Positions 8,162 through 16,466 of a stretch of DNA of 64,000 nt are shown here, in pieces (positions within the stretch are counted from its first letter, which is position 1; each line of letters opens with the position of its first letter). The stretch comes from Bacillus_BD oryzisoli_A (GTDB lineage: Bacteria; Bacillota; Bacilli; Bacillales; Cytobacillaceae), in the NCBI RefSeq assembly GCF_043641075.1, contig NZ_JBHZRC010000006.1, positions 186,001 to 250,000 on the forward strand, in the 5' to 3' direction. Under the pieces are notes generated by a model. That model did no database searches. It was not told where the DNA came from and saw nothing but the letters and a program-made list of their open reading frames with translations. The position numbers were made by a program, and so were the translations under genes.

Positions 8162-8560
8162 TCACATTTTCTCAAACTCTAATCCCTTATTCTTTAGTAC
8201 CTCTTGTATGACCCGTAAGGAGGATAATGCACGAGGATAACCTACGTAGGCGGTGCATTGAATAATGATTTCTACGATTTCATTTGGTGTTAATCCGACG
8301 TGTAATGCCGTATAAGTATGGGCATGCAGTTGTTCATAGGAGCCTTGTGTGATAAGCGAGGTTAACGTCACAATGGCTCTCTCCTTTTTTTCGAGACCTG
8401 GACGTGCATAAATATCAGAATATCCTGAAACAACTAAATCGGCCATATCAGGATGAAGCTGCTGAAGCTGTTCAATGATGTCTGAGCCGCTTGGCCCCAT
8501 CATTTCCAACATCGTTTCACGCCCGCGATCATAACGCTCATTCTTCTTTTTATCAGTCAT
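8162..8560 (-). CDS. Carboxymuconolactone decarboxylase-family protein
   Basis: 132 residues of the CMD/AhpD-like fold: RAIVTLTSLITQG ... EQLHAHTYTALHVGLTPNEIVEIIIQCTAYVGYPRAL spans the conserved helices. The redox CxxC of AhpD peroxidase relatives is absent, so a decarboxylase- or lactone-type role is more likely than peroxidase. ATG at 8560 has ACAGGAG upstream. It follows the thiamine-diphosphate enzyme by 16 bases on the same strand and is probably co-transcribed with it; the substrate of neither is evident. Confidence 0.8.
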   Translation of the reverse strand: MTDKKKNERYDRGRETMLEMMGPSGSDIIEQLQQLHPDMADLVVSGYSDIYARPGLEKKERAIVTLTSLITQGSYEQLHAHTYTALHVGLTPNEIVEIIIQCTAYVGYPRALSSLRVIQEVLKNKGLEFEKM

Positions 8561-8576
8561 TCAAACACTCCTGTCT

Positions 8577-10265
8577 TTAGCCGCGCTTCATTGTCGGGGG
8601 TATTTCATCTGGGTCAACCATGACTTCCACAACAGTTGGTCCATCATTGCCGAGAGCGAAATCCATTGCAGAATGAATGTCTTCAATTGTATAACAACGG
8701 AATCCATTTGCCCCAAGAGATTGTCCAAATAGTGCTCCATTCACGGGAACTTCATAAGCGGTCCCCACTTCTTTCCCTAAATGCGCGGACATTCCTTTAT
8801 TTACCATATCCAATCTTCCGTTATTTAACACAACAAAGATTACAGGTAAATGATAATTGACAGCTGTAGATATTTCGGTGCCGTGCATGAGCAGACAACC
8901 ATCCCCTGTTAAACACACAATAGGAAGGTCTGGACGAGCTGCCTTGGCTCCAATTGCATACCCAATTCCATGTCCCATTGCACCAAAATAACTATCAAAA
9001 ATAAAACCCCCAGGCTGATAGATTTCCAGGTCACGGATTGCAAAAAACGTATGACTGCCGCAATCACTGATAACCAATGATTCTTTTGGAATTCTTTCTT
9101 GAATCGTTTTAATCGTCAGTCCTGCTGATAGAGCAGGTTTTTCGTAGTAGTGATTACGATTAGGCTGCAGCTTCTTGATAGGTGAAGCTTTCTTCATAAA
9201 CCGTCCAGCTGTTAATTCTACTATTTTTTTAGTATTTGTTCTTAAATCTCCTAATACAGGGATGGTCGGAACTGGAATCGATTTCCCAATAAAGGTTATA
9301 TCCAAGTCAAAATGGATGATTTTTTCCGGATACATATCGTCGGTCATCCCCGCAAGGCTCATGTCGGATAACCGCGTTCCCATGACAACCATAACATCCA
9401 CACCCTGCTTCAAATAGAGATCAGCCTCATCTGTTCCCCCTAGACCGAAACCTCCCAGAGACAATGGATGCGTCGTCCTAAATGTGCCTTTTCCACTCGG
9501 AGTCGTCATAGCAGGGATATTCCAATGCTCCGCAAACTTCTGTACTTCTTCATAAGCACGGGAGGAGTGAACACCTTTTCCAAGAAACAACACAGGGCTT
9601 TTTGCTTGATCTAAAGCTTTTATCACTTCATCTAAATTAGAGGCAATCATCGGCTGTACATGATAAGGGTGGGGAATATCAAAATGCTCTATTTCTTCCA
9701 TCAGTACATCTGACGGGATATGTAAATGTACCGGCCCCTTTATTCCTGTAAAAGCTTGTTCAATTGCATGACGCAGAAATAGTGGAAACAAATCGCCGCG
9801 TTCCACCGAGCGGCTGAATTTCGTTATAGGCTCAAATAAACGAACAATATTCGTTCCAAAGCTTGAAGCATCCTGCCCAAGTGCTTTTCCTGTGTCACGG
9901 ACAGATGGATGGCCTGTAATAAATAATACCGGTGCATGCGAAGCCTTTGCCTGAGCAGCAGAGGTAATCATATTTGTCCCACCTGGTCCGGATGTTCCAA
10001 GTGCCACTCCTAACGTATGGGAAGCAAGGGCAAAGCCGGTTGCTTCAAAACCGGCTCCTCCTTCAAATTTACTTAATACATACTGAATTCCTTGCCGATC
10101 CATCTCTGCAATCAAAGGAGTAACAGCTTTTCCAGGAACCCCGAATACATGGGATACCCCTAATCTTTTCAAGTGTGTAGAAAGCAAGGATGCCACTGTC
10201 GCAGCCTTTGTTTTCTCCTTGTGTAATCCGTCCAAATGATACGTCATCTTAGAGGTCATCCCCAT
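8577..10265 (-). CDS. Thiamine-diphosphate-dependent enzyme, acetolactate synthase-like
   Basis: 562 residues with the three-domain layout of ThDP decarboxylase/synthase proteins: an N-terminal pyrimidine-binding domain with catalytic Glu in KFEGGAGFEATGFA, a central domain near residues 210-340, and a C-terminal PP domain with the ThDP motif GDGCLLMHG...VVLNN. The unusual FEATG following the catalytic Glu, and the lack of the canonical large-subunit context of ilvB (no ilvN/ilvC nearby), argue against branched-chain amino acid synthesis. The stop codon of the upstream GGDEF-EAL gene is only 23 bases from this start, so the genes probably form one leftward transcript together with the CMD-like gene. 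Candidates include benzoylformate-, oxalyl- or sulfopyruvate-like decarboxylases; the substrate is unassigned. Confidence 0.8.
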   Translation of the reverse strand: MGMTSKMTYHLDGLHKEKTKAATVASLLSTHLKRLGVSHVFGVPGKAVTPLIAEMDRQGIQYVLSKFEGGAGFEATGFALASHTLGVALGTSGPGGTNMITSAAQAKASHAPVLFITGHPSVRDTGKALGQDASSFGTNIVRLFEPITKFSRSVERGDLFPLFLRHAIEQAFTGIKGPVHLHIPSDVLMEEIEHFDIPHPYHVQPMIASNLDEVIKALDQAKSPVLFLGKGVHSSRAYEEVQKFAEHWNIPAMTTPSGKGTFRTTHPLSLGGFGLGGTDEADLYLKQGVDVMVVMGTRLSDMSLAGMTDDMYPEKIIHFDLDITFIGKSIPVPTIPVLGDLRTNTKKIVELTAGRFMKKASPIKKLQPNRNHYYEKPALSAGLTIKTIQERIPKESLVISDCGSHTFFAIRDLEIYQPGGFIFDSYFGAMGHGIGYAIGAKAARPDLPIVCLTGDGCLLMHGTEISTAVNYHLPVIFVVLNNGRLDMVNKGMSAHLGKEVGTAYEVPVNGALFGQSLGANGFRCYTIEDIHSAMDFALGNDGPTVVEVMVDPDEIPPTMKRG

Positions 10266-10288
10266 TACTCTACCTGCCTTTTGTTTAA

Positions 10289-12544
10289 TTAGATTATCTT
10301 TGCTTTAATCCTTTGTAAAAATTCACGTTCAAATTTCTCGGCAGAAAGGGGTTTACTAAATAAATATCCCTGGACTTCGTCACAATTTTTTTCAACTAAA
10401 AATTCGAGCTGTTCCTTTGATTCTACCCCTTCAGCAATAACTCCGATCCCTAAATTCCGCGCCATCACAATAATGGTTTCTACGATGCTGGCATCACTCG
10501 AGCTTATTGTTATATCCTGAACAAATGAACGGTCGATTTTTAAACGATGAATGGAAAAACGTTTTAAATAGCTCAATGAGCTGTATCCCGTACCAAAATC
10601 ATCGATTGAAATTTGCACACCCAAATCACATAACTCTTTTAAAACTTGAATAGAGTGATTCACGTCCATCATCATGCTCTCAGTAATTTCTATATCAAGA
10701 TATTTCGGTTCAAGTCCCGTTTCCTTTAAAATTTGTCTAATATCATCTACTATTCGACCTTGAGCAAACTGCTTGCCTGATAAATTAACGGAGACCTTTA
10801 CAGGTGGATACCCAGCATCCTGCCAACGTTTATTCTGATAACAGGCCTCCCTGATAACCCATTCTCCTAAAGGGATGATGATGCCTGTTTCTTCGCTTAT
10901 GGGAATAAATTCATCTGGCGATACGATACCAAGCTGTGGATGCTGCCACCTTACTAATGCCTCCATCCCGAGGAGCTGTCCTGTCTTCGCATCTACTTGA
11001 GGCTGATAGGCCAAAAACAATTCTTTATTCTCAACCGCTTTCCGCAAAGCATTTTCCATGAACAGCCTCTTATGAGAATTTGCATACATTGTTGGTGTAT
11101 AAATTTGATAATTGTTTCCACCATTTGCCTTTGCTTGATACATTGCACTATCTGCACAAATCAGTAAGCTTTCAAGATGTTTACCATTATCCGGGTAAAC
11201 AGCGACTCCTAGACTTGCTGATATGTGTAAATCAAACCCGCTTACCATAAATGGTCTTTCAAAGTTCGATAAGATAGCCTGTGCGTCGGTCTGTATCGAT
11301 TCATATGTGTCCCGTCCAGGCAAAATAAAAATAAACTCATCTCCACCCATACGGGCAACAAAATCACAATCGGATCCTACACATTCCTTTAAACGATCTG
11401 ATACCTGCTGTAAGAGGTGGTCCCCCTCACTATGTCCGAAGGTATCATTTACATGTTTAAAACGGTCAAGATCTATAAATACAATCGCTAATTTTTTACG
11501 GGAATCCGCTGCATTTTCAATCTCATTTGTCATTCTCTTTTTAAATAATCGACGGTTCGCCAAACCGGTTAATTCGTCATGATTAGCCAAATAACGAATT
11601 TTTTGTTCTGATTCAAATCGATCTGTAATATCGCGAAACTGCCCTAAAGCACCGATCAATATCCCCTTTTGATCATAGATAGGCAAAGCATCAAAAAGGC
11701 AGACAATAGTATTACCTGATTCTGCATCCATAAAGCTTAACTGGATATCTTCAAATTTCTTTTCTTCTTTTAACACTTGATCGATGAAGCTGTTAATACT
11801 AGTTAGACAGCTTACTGACTTCCCAATAACAGACTCTTTGCCGTTTTTTAGGATTTTTTCTGCGTATAGATTAAATTCAAGGATGATGCCGTTTCTATCT
11901 GTTGCGACAATTCCATTACGGGTTGTATTAATAAGAATGTGATTGAGTACATTTAATCTGCTATTCTGTTTTCGCAGCTGTAATTCACGTTCAATCGAAT
12001 CTACCATCGTAATGAGCATGGCTAAGAAAAAAGGATGTTCATACTCGATAGAAGTCATGATTGAAATGGTACCGAGGAGTTTATCCTGCTCTTGATAAGA
12101 AAATGGTACAGAATAGCATACTGCCTGATGAAAATAGTGATGATAATGTTCATCGCCGATTAATTCAAAGGGCATTCGATATTTTAACGCCAGATTAACG
12201 ACATTTGTTCCCGACATTTCCTCCATAAATTGTATTCCAACTCGAAAGCCGGCTTTATCCATAACATTCCTTATTAATTGGTCCCCTGCTATTTGCAAAA
12301 TGACGCCTTCCTCATTGCTGACAGAGATTAATAAAGGAATTCCCTTATCCTTGATAGAGTTTAGAAACCGATCCATAAAAAAGCCTGCTACTGATAAAAT
12401 TTCCTCATAGCTCTTCAGCTTTTCCTTAATCTCATTTTCAGGAATACATTTGGACTGAGGAATCACTGTTGGGTCAAGGCCGGACTGCTTACAGAACTGT
12501 TTAGATGCATGAACAATTGATGTTTTATCCACAATTTGAAGCAT
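10289..12544 (-). CDS. GAF-PAS-GGDEF-EAL cyclic di-GMP signalling protein
   Basis: 751 residues from the ATG at 12544 (GAAGG nine bases upstream; an ATG at 12553 overlaps the ribosome site). The N-terminal ~190 residues resemble the GAF-like sensor of AcoR-type regulators (LISVSNEEGVILQIAGD). A PAS domain lies near 205-315, a GGDEF domain near 325-485 with an intact ARMGGDEF motif, and an EAL domain near 500-745 with EALVRW, EITES, DDFGTGYSSL and KIDRSFV. Both catalytic motifs look complete, while the RxxD inhibitory site upstream of GGDEF reads SDCD and is lost. No membrane segments, so it is cytoplasmic. It sits directly upstream of a ThDP enzyme and a CMD-like protein, an unusual pairing that suggests it senses a related metabolite. 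Confidence 0.88.
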   Translation of the reverse strand: MLQIVDKTSIVHASKQFCKQSGLDPTVIPQSKCIPENEIKEKLKSYEEILSVAGFFMDRFLNSIKDKGIPLLISVSNEEGVILQIAGDQLIRNVMDKAGFRVGIQFMEEMSGTNVVNLALKYRMPFELIGDEHYHHYFHQAVCYSVPFSYQEQDKLLGTISIMTSIEYEHPFFLAMLITMVDSIERELQLRKQNSRLNVLNHILINTTRNGIVATDRNGIILEFNLYAEKILKNGKESVIGKSVSCLTSINSFIDQVLKEEKKFEDIQLSFMDAESGNTIVCLFDALPIYDQKGILIGALGQFRDITDRFESEQKIRYLANHDELTGLANRRLFKKRMTNEIENAADSRKKLAIVFIDLDRFKHVNDTFGHSEGDHLLQQVSDRLKECVGSDCDFVARMGGDEFIFILPGRDTYESIQTDAQAILSNFERPFMVSGFDLHISASLGVAVYPDNGKHLESLLICADSAMYQAKANGGNNYQIYTPTMYANSHKRLFMENALRKAVENKELFLAYQPQVDAKTGQLLGMEALVRWQHPQLGIVSPDEFIPISEETGIIIPLGEWVIREACYQNKRWQDAGYPPVKVSVNLSGKQFAQGRIVDDIRQILKETGLEPKYLDIEITESMMMDVNHSIQVLKELCDLGVQISIDDFGTGYSSLSYLKRFSIHRLKIDRSFVQDITISSSDASIVETIIVMARNLGIGVIAEGVESKEQLEFLVEKNCDEVQGYLFSKPLSAEKFEREFLQRIKAKII

Positions 12545-12716
12545 TCTATCCATCCTTCTCTACTAAATTACCAAAAAGATTATCATACATTTCGTTAAAA
12601 TACGACATTTTTCGCCAGTCATCCATACTATTATTTTACAATAACAGATTCCATGAACATACAGGAAAAAACAGGGACGTATAATATGATGAAGTATATC
12701 ATTAATACAAGGAAAT

Positions 12717-12741
12717 AGACTATCTTCCTTAAAAGATAGTC
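12717..12741 (-). terminator. Terminator of the 116-residue hypothetical gene
   Basis: TAGACTATCTT / AAGATAGTCTA hairpin followed by TTTCC on the minus strand, seven bases after the stop. Confidence 0.65.
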
Positions 12742-12747
12742 TAATCA

Positions 12748-13098
12748 TTAAATAGAAGTAAATGAACTGCAAATAGACCTTAACGTATGAAGCCTGGCAG
12801 TGAAAATGAACAACTCATTGGAATTTTGATCAATATAATCTCCGATAATGTGGATTGCTTTTCTAAAGCGATTGACTAATAGACCAGTGTACTTTTGATC
12901 GTACATGAACTTATTTATTCTAGTAAGTTCGTCTGCAATGATTGTCAAATGAAATTCGTCAACAAGCAACTTCAACCGGTACAATTTATCCGGATCTGAA
13001 AGATAGCTGTTGTTTTGCTGATAACTTCTCTGGACAAATTGGATAAACCCTCTAATATTTTCCGCCAACAGGTTTGCCTTTTCTCGGTCGAAATCCAC
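12748..13098 (-). CDS. Hypothetical helical protein
   Basis: I do not recognise this gene. The preferred start is GTG at 13098, with GAGGTGG six bases upstream, giving 116 residues; a longer reading from 13215 adds a hydrophobic, cysteine-rich leader without a ribosome site. The protein is rich in charged helices (FDREKANLLAENIRGFIQF, KLYRLKLLVDEFHLTIIADEL) and has no signal peptide or metal-binding motif. It has its own terminator and faces away from the PHP-family gene across about 170 bases. Confidence 0.55.
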   Translation of the reverse strand: MDFDREKANLLAENIRGFIQFVQRSYQQNNSYLSDPDKLYRLKLLVDEFHLTIIADELTRINKFMYDQKYTGLLVNRFRKAIHIIGDYIDQNSNELFIFTARLHTLRSICSSFTSI

Positions 13099-13270
13099 TT
13101 TCCACCACCTCATTAGAATTGTATGACTGACAACATGAAAAATGCATAGTGGGCGAACGAGTGACAGACTATATAAAAATACCAAACACCTTTTTTGGCA
13201 GCACCTATGATTCATTTTCCAAAAACTTGGTACAATAACAGTAAATGGTTGTAAAAGGATGATCGCTATA

Positions 13271-14089
13271 ATGAACTTACCTACTAAATTTGATTTTCAC
13301 ACACATCATGAAAGGTGCGGGCATGCACAAGGGACCATTCGGGATTATATTGAGGCTGCTATCGATTGCGGACTTTCCATGATTGGTATTGCTGATCATT
13401 CCCCCTATTTTGGCCGTGAGGAAGATCACCCATACCCACATATCACAATGGCAAAAAGTGAATTTCCTCATTACATAGCAGAAGTACGGCAGCTAAAAAA
13501 GGAGTATGAGGGCAAAATTGATGTCTTGCTGGGAATTGAAGCTGATTTTTTCCCAGAAAGCGTCAATCACTATCGCCGCTGCTTTGAACCCTATCCTTTT
13601 GATTATATTATAGGATCTGTCCATTACGTGGATGGGGAAAGCATTTTTCATAAAACCCGTTGGGAGGGGCTTTCAGAAGCTCAAAGGGTAAAAACAAAGG
13701 AAGCCTACTATGAGCTGATTGAAAGCTCTGCGAGGAGTGGGATGTATGATATTCTTGGTCATATTGATGCGATGAAGAGTTTTTATCCTGCCTTCTCCTC
13801 CATCCAAACAGCTGCCGTTGAAAAAACCTTGAAGATAATTGCAGAGCAGGATGTTGCCATTGAAGTCAATACCTCGGGTAAAACGAAGGATGTGGGCGGC
13901 TGGTATCCTTCCGATGATATTCTTGAATTGGCCCATCATTACGAAGTAAAAGTAACGTTCGGTTCAGATGCCCATACTCCAGAAAGAGTCGGCGATGACT
14001 TCGAACTGGTTAGAAAAAAACTAAAAGAAATCGGCTATAAAGAATGGTCTTATTTTAAAGAACGGAAAAGATTTTCTGTTTCATTATAA
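13271..14089 (+). CDS. PHP-domain histidinol-phosphatase-like protein
   Basis: About 272 residues of the PHP phosphoesterase superfamily. Metal-ligand motifs are FDFHTHHERCGHA near the N-terminus, GIADHSP, LLGIEADFF, SVHYVDG, LGHIDAMK and the C-terminal FGSDAHTPERVG. These fit the HisJ/HisK-type histidinol phosphatases of Firmicutes; no other histidine genes are nearby, so the physiological substrate may be another phosphate ester. The start is uncertain: ATG at 13271 gives the typical N-terminus, while ATG at 13259 abuts the AAAAGG sequence. It is probably a stand-alone gene. Confidence 0.82.
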   Translation: MNLPTKFDFHTHHERCGHAQGTIRDYIEAAIDCGLSMIGIADHSPYFGREEDHPYPHITMAKSEFPHYIAEVRQLKKEYEGKIDVLLGIEADFFPESVNHYRRCFEPYPFDYIIGSVHYVDGESIFHKTRWEGLSEAQRVKTKEAYYELIESSARSGMYDILGHIDAMKSFYPAFSSIQTAAVEKTLKIIAEQDVAIEVNTSGKTKDVGGWYPSDDILELAHHYEVKVTFGSDAHTPERVGDDFELVRKKLKEIGYKEWSYFKERKRFSVSL

Positions 14090-14255
14090 AGTGTAATGAT
14101 TCTTTATATGAAGCTATATTAAAAAAGACGATAGCATGTACCCTATCACCAAAAAACTTTATGGCGTTTGGAAAACAAGCGATTCCTATTATATATAACG
14201 TTTGTTTAGGTGGACGATTGGTATTTCTATTTCTTCGGACCTATTATTGGTTTTT

Positions 14256-14463
14256 CGGCTCTTCCATGTCCGAAGTTTGTTCGGCTTCAGACTCGATCCT
14301 GCTTTTTCCGCCTTCCCTTGTCCGAAGTTTGCCCGGCTTCAGACTCATTTTTGCTTTTTCCGCCTTTCCTTGTCCGAAGTTTGCCCGGCTTCAGACTCAT
14401 TTTTGCTTTTTTCGCCTTTCCTTGTTCGAAGTTTAATTGGCTTCGGACTCCGTCTTGCTTTTT
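14256..14463. repeat. Four-copy 52-bp tandem repeat
   Basis: GTCCGAAG recurs at 14268, 14320, 14372 and (as GTTCGAAG) 14424, exactly 52 bases apart. Each unit contains GTCCGAAG followed by CTTCAGAC or CTTCGGAC, so each can form a hairpin. 52 is not a multiple of three, and frames open across it in several registers look like by-products. It fills most of the 444-base gap before the RraA-like gene. Confidence 0.85.
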
Positions 14464-14533
14464 GAAGTCATATCTTTACAAAATCATGCTTATACATAAA
14501 TAATTAATATTATACTCAAAGGGGGGCTCATGG

Positions 14534-15154
14534 ATGTCATCAGTTGCAGAAAAGTTTCTCGGCTTACCTACAACAGGAATTTCGGATGCGTTAAAGGGTT
14601 ATAACCATATGAACACGGCCATAAAACCATTAAAGGATTCATTCAAAATTGCCGGAAGAGCTTTTACGGTTTCCATTCCAGCTGGAGATAATACAGGCAT
14701 ATTAAGGGGAATACGAGATGCGAAGCCCGGTGATGTGCTGGTAGTGGATGGAAAAGGATATACGGAGCGCGCGGTTGCAGGTGATTTTGTTATTAGTCTG
14801 GCCCAAAACATGGGGCTTCAGGGAATCGTCATAGATGGTGCTATTCGTGATATCCAAGGGATAAGGGATCTTGATTTCCCTGTGTTTTGCCGTGCCTCAA
14901 CCATTGCAGCAAGTGCAAAGGCGGCACCAGGGGAGCTGCAAATCCCAATTTCCTGCGGTGGAGTAAGCGTTAGCCCGGGCGATATCATTGTCGGAGATGC
15001 GGATGGAGTAATCGTGGTTCCTTCAGGGAAAGAAGAGGAAATTCTTGCAGCAACGATTGAAAAATTAAAGAAGGATCAGCAGCGGCAGGAACAATATACC
15101 GGAAGCAAAGAAAAAGCACTGCACTATTTACTCTCCGTTCTTGGAGACAAATAA
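14534..15154 (+). CDS. RraA-family protein (HMG aldolase / oxaloacetate decarboxylase-like)
   Basis: 206 residues of the RraA/MenG fold: VVDGKGYTERAVAGDF and GIVIDGAIRDIQGIRDLDFPVFCRAST hold the conserved Gly-Asp and the Arg-Asp pair typical of the class II HMG/CHA aldolases and oxaloacetate decarboxylases, followed by GDIIVGDADGVIVVP. RNase E inhibition, the E. coli RraA role, is not expected to be relevant in Bacillus. The ATG at 14534 follows GGGGGG. Physiological substrate unknown; an aldolase or oxaloacetate-decarboxylase role is the family default. The upstream gap is filled by the 52-bp repeat array. Confidence 0.83.
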   Translation: MSSVAEKFLGLPTTGISDALKGYNHMNTAIKPLKDSFKIAGRAFTVSIPAGDNTGILRGIRDAKPGDVLVVDGKGYTERAVAGDFVISLAQNMGLQGIVIDGAIRDIQGIRDLDFPVFCRASTIAASAKAAPGELQIPISCGGVSVSPGDIIVGDADGVIVVPSGKEEEILAATIEKLKKDQQRQEQYTGSKEKALHYLLSVLGDK

Positions 15155-15212
15155 GCACTCTTGAACTGAGCAGGTACCAAACGTAAATCCTTTTTTCTAG
15201 GCACGAACCTAT

Positions 15213-15239
15213 ACATAGTCTTTTATCCCACATAAAATA
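15213..15239 (+). promoter_or_regulatory. SigK-like mother-cell promoter
   Basis: ACA (15213-15215), then 15 bases, then CATAAAATA (15231-15239), fitting SigK (-35 AC, -10 CATAnnnTA). The segment following (ACATTAGTCTGT) is nearly the same as at the paralogue's promoter near 19966. Confidence 0.7.
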
Positions 15240-15269
15240 CATTAGTCTGTGCCTGTGGAGGATTTACAA

Positions 15270-16070
15270 ATGCCTGAAAATAAAAATAATACAAATGATC
15301 ATTACGATTGTGAGCCCAAAAAACACCAGCTGCATCATAGCAGTATGGTGACTAAGTTTCCAGTTGTCTTAGCAGAAGTAGACCTACAGAAATGTTTATT
15401 TCATGTGACAGAGTTTACTGAGGATGTATTAGAAATCAAGGATGTAAAGAAAAGATTGGTGATTACGCAATGCCGCTTGTTACTGCCTACAAAAGAATTA
15501 TTTATAAAAGGGTATATTCGTAAAAACATTCGATACGCAGCCCCAGCCCTTTTTGTAGAGCAATCGGATTGTTCCCCGGAGCAGATACTGGATCCAGCGT
15601 TATCTGATTACCTGACACAAACCTCTATTCAATCCGATATTCGATCGCATACCGAGAAAATCCCTTTTGAATTGCGGACAGAAATAAAAGAATTTAGTTC
15701 AATGCCTGAGCTGCCAAAAAGTAGCAGCCATAACGAATTTGATTTTTTTATTTCACAGTCACTACCTTCGGGTTTTCCAGAAAAGGATCAGATGCTTTCT
15801 AGTGATTTAACCCAATTTCATCAGGAAAGCAAACAATACTATAATGAACTACCGTATTGTGAATTAATTTCACATACTATCATTGAATGGAATGAAGCGT
15901 TGACTAGGTATCCTATCGCTCGAAGACGAACCTATGGAATTTTCGGTTCATCCGGTGAACTTCTACAGGAGGATGTACCTTTTCGATCCACTGATGATAA
16001 AATCGTAATTGACTTTAAGCTGAAGATTCTCCAGAATCAACAGATATTTATATCATCAGCTGGCATCTAA
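15270..16070 (+). CDS. Probable spore-surface protein, paralogue of the gene at 20006
   Basis: 266 residues from ATG 15270 (GGAGG eight bases upstream). Not assigned to a named family with certainty. It shares with the protein at 20006 the blocks EDVLEIKDVKKxLVxTQCRLLLPT, LFIKGYxRKNIxYAA, HTExIPF, HNEFDF, LSSDLxQFHQ, YYNELPYCEL and a C-terminal IDFxxKILQNQ. The beta-rich central region resembles SPOCS/DUF3794- or CsxC-like exosporium proteins; that likeness is weak and inferred. No signal peptide. The SigK-like promoter supports mother-cell expression and therefore coat or exosporium location. A terminator follows at 16264. Confidence 0.65.
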   Translation: MPENKNNTNDHYDCEPKKHQLHHSSMVTKFPVVLAEVDLQKCLFHVTEFTEDVLEIKDVKKRLVITQCRLLLPTKELFIKGYIRKNIRYAAPALFVEQSDCSPEQILDPALSDYLTQTSIQSDIRSHTEKIPFELRTEIKEFSSMPELPKSSSHNEFDFFISQSLPSGFPEKDQMLSSDLTQFHQESKQYYNELPYCELISHTIIEWNEALTRYPIARRRTYGIFGSSGELLQEDVPFRSTDDKIVIDFKLKILQNQQIFISSAGI

Positions 16071-16466
16071 ACATGACTGTAAGTAATCGCATGGCATGCT
16101 GTATACGACCTTTCATTTTTAATCAACACTCACCCAATCTATGTACAAATTTTCATAGACTAACTCTAAAAAAAGATGCTAAAAAATTATATATTTTATA
16201 TACACATTCACCCTTCTTTGCATACGCTATATTGGGTATTAGTCAATAACAAAACCAGCATTGAACCGCATTTTATATGCGGTTTTTTTTTTGCATGGGT
16301 CTTCCTAAAAAGTACTAGAACTCACTATTTGTCTAGTTGACTGCCATGGTGCATAGTGAATGGGTTATTGCATACCATTCTATGTCGCCCAAGTGTTTGT
16401 GACGTTCTTATCATTTTTATGTTAAAATATTATTAAATAACTGAATGTAATAAGAGGATATGATGT
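16071..16466. other. Intergenic region before the PAS kinase
   Basis: 396 bases without a supported gene. It holds the terminator at 16264-16290 and AT-rich sequence ahead of the kinase, whose ribosome site is AAGAGG. I see no further feature. Confidence 0.5.
16264..16290 (+). terminator. Terminator of the spore protein gene
   Basis: AACCGCA / TGCGGTT stem followed by a run of eight or more T. Confidence 0.85.

Noticed and set aside
8577..10265. Assignment as ilvB acetolactate synthase
   Set aside because: No ilvN or ilvC nearby, atypical residues after the catalytic Glu, and linkage to a CMD-like gene; kept as ThDP-dependent enzyme of unknown substrate.
12563..12772. Minus-strand 69-residue frame
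   Set aside because: It crosses the terminator of the hypothetical gene and has no ribosome site.
14161..14503. Three plus-strand frames of about 90 residues
   Set aside because: They are by-products of the 52-bp tandem repeat, which stays open in several registers.
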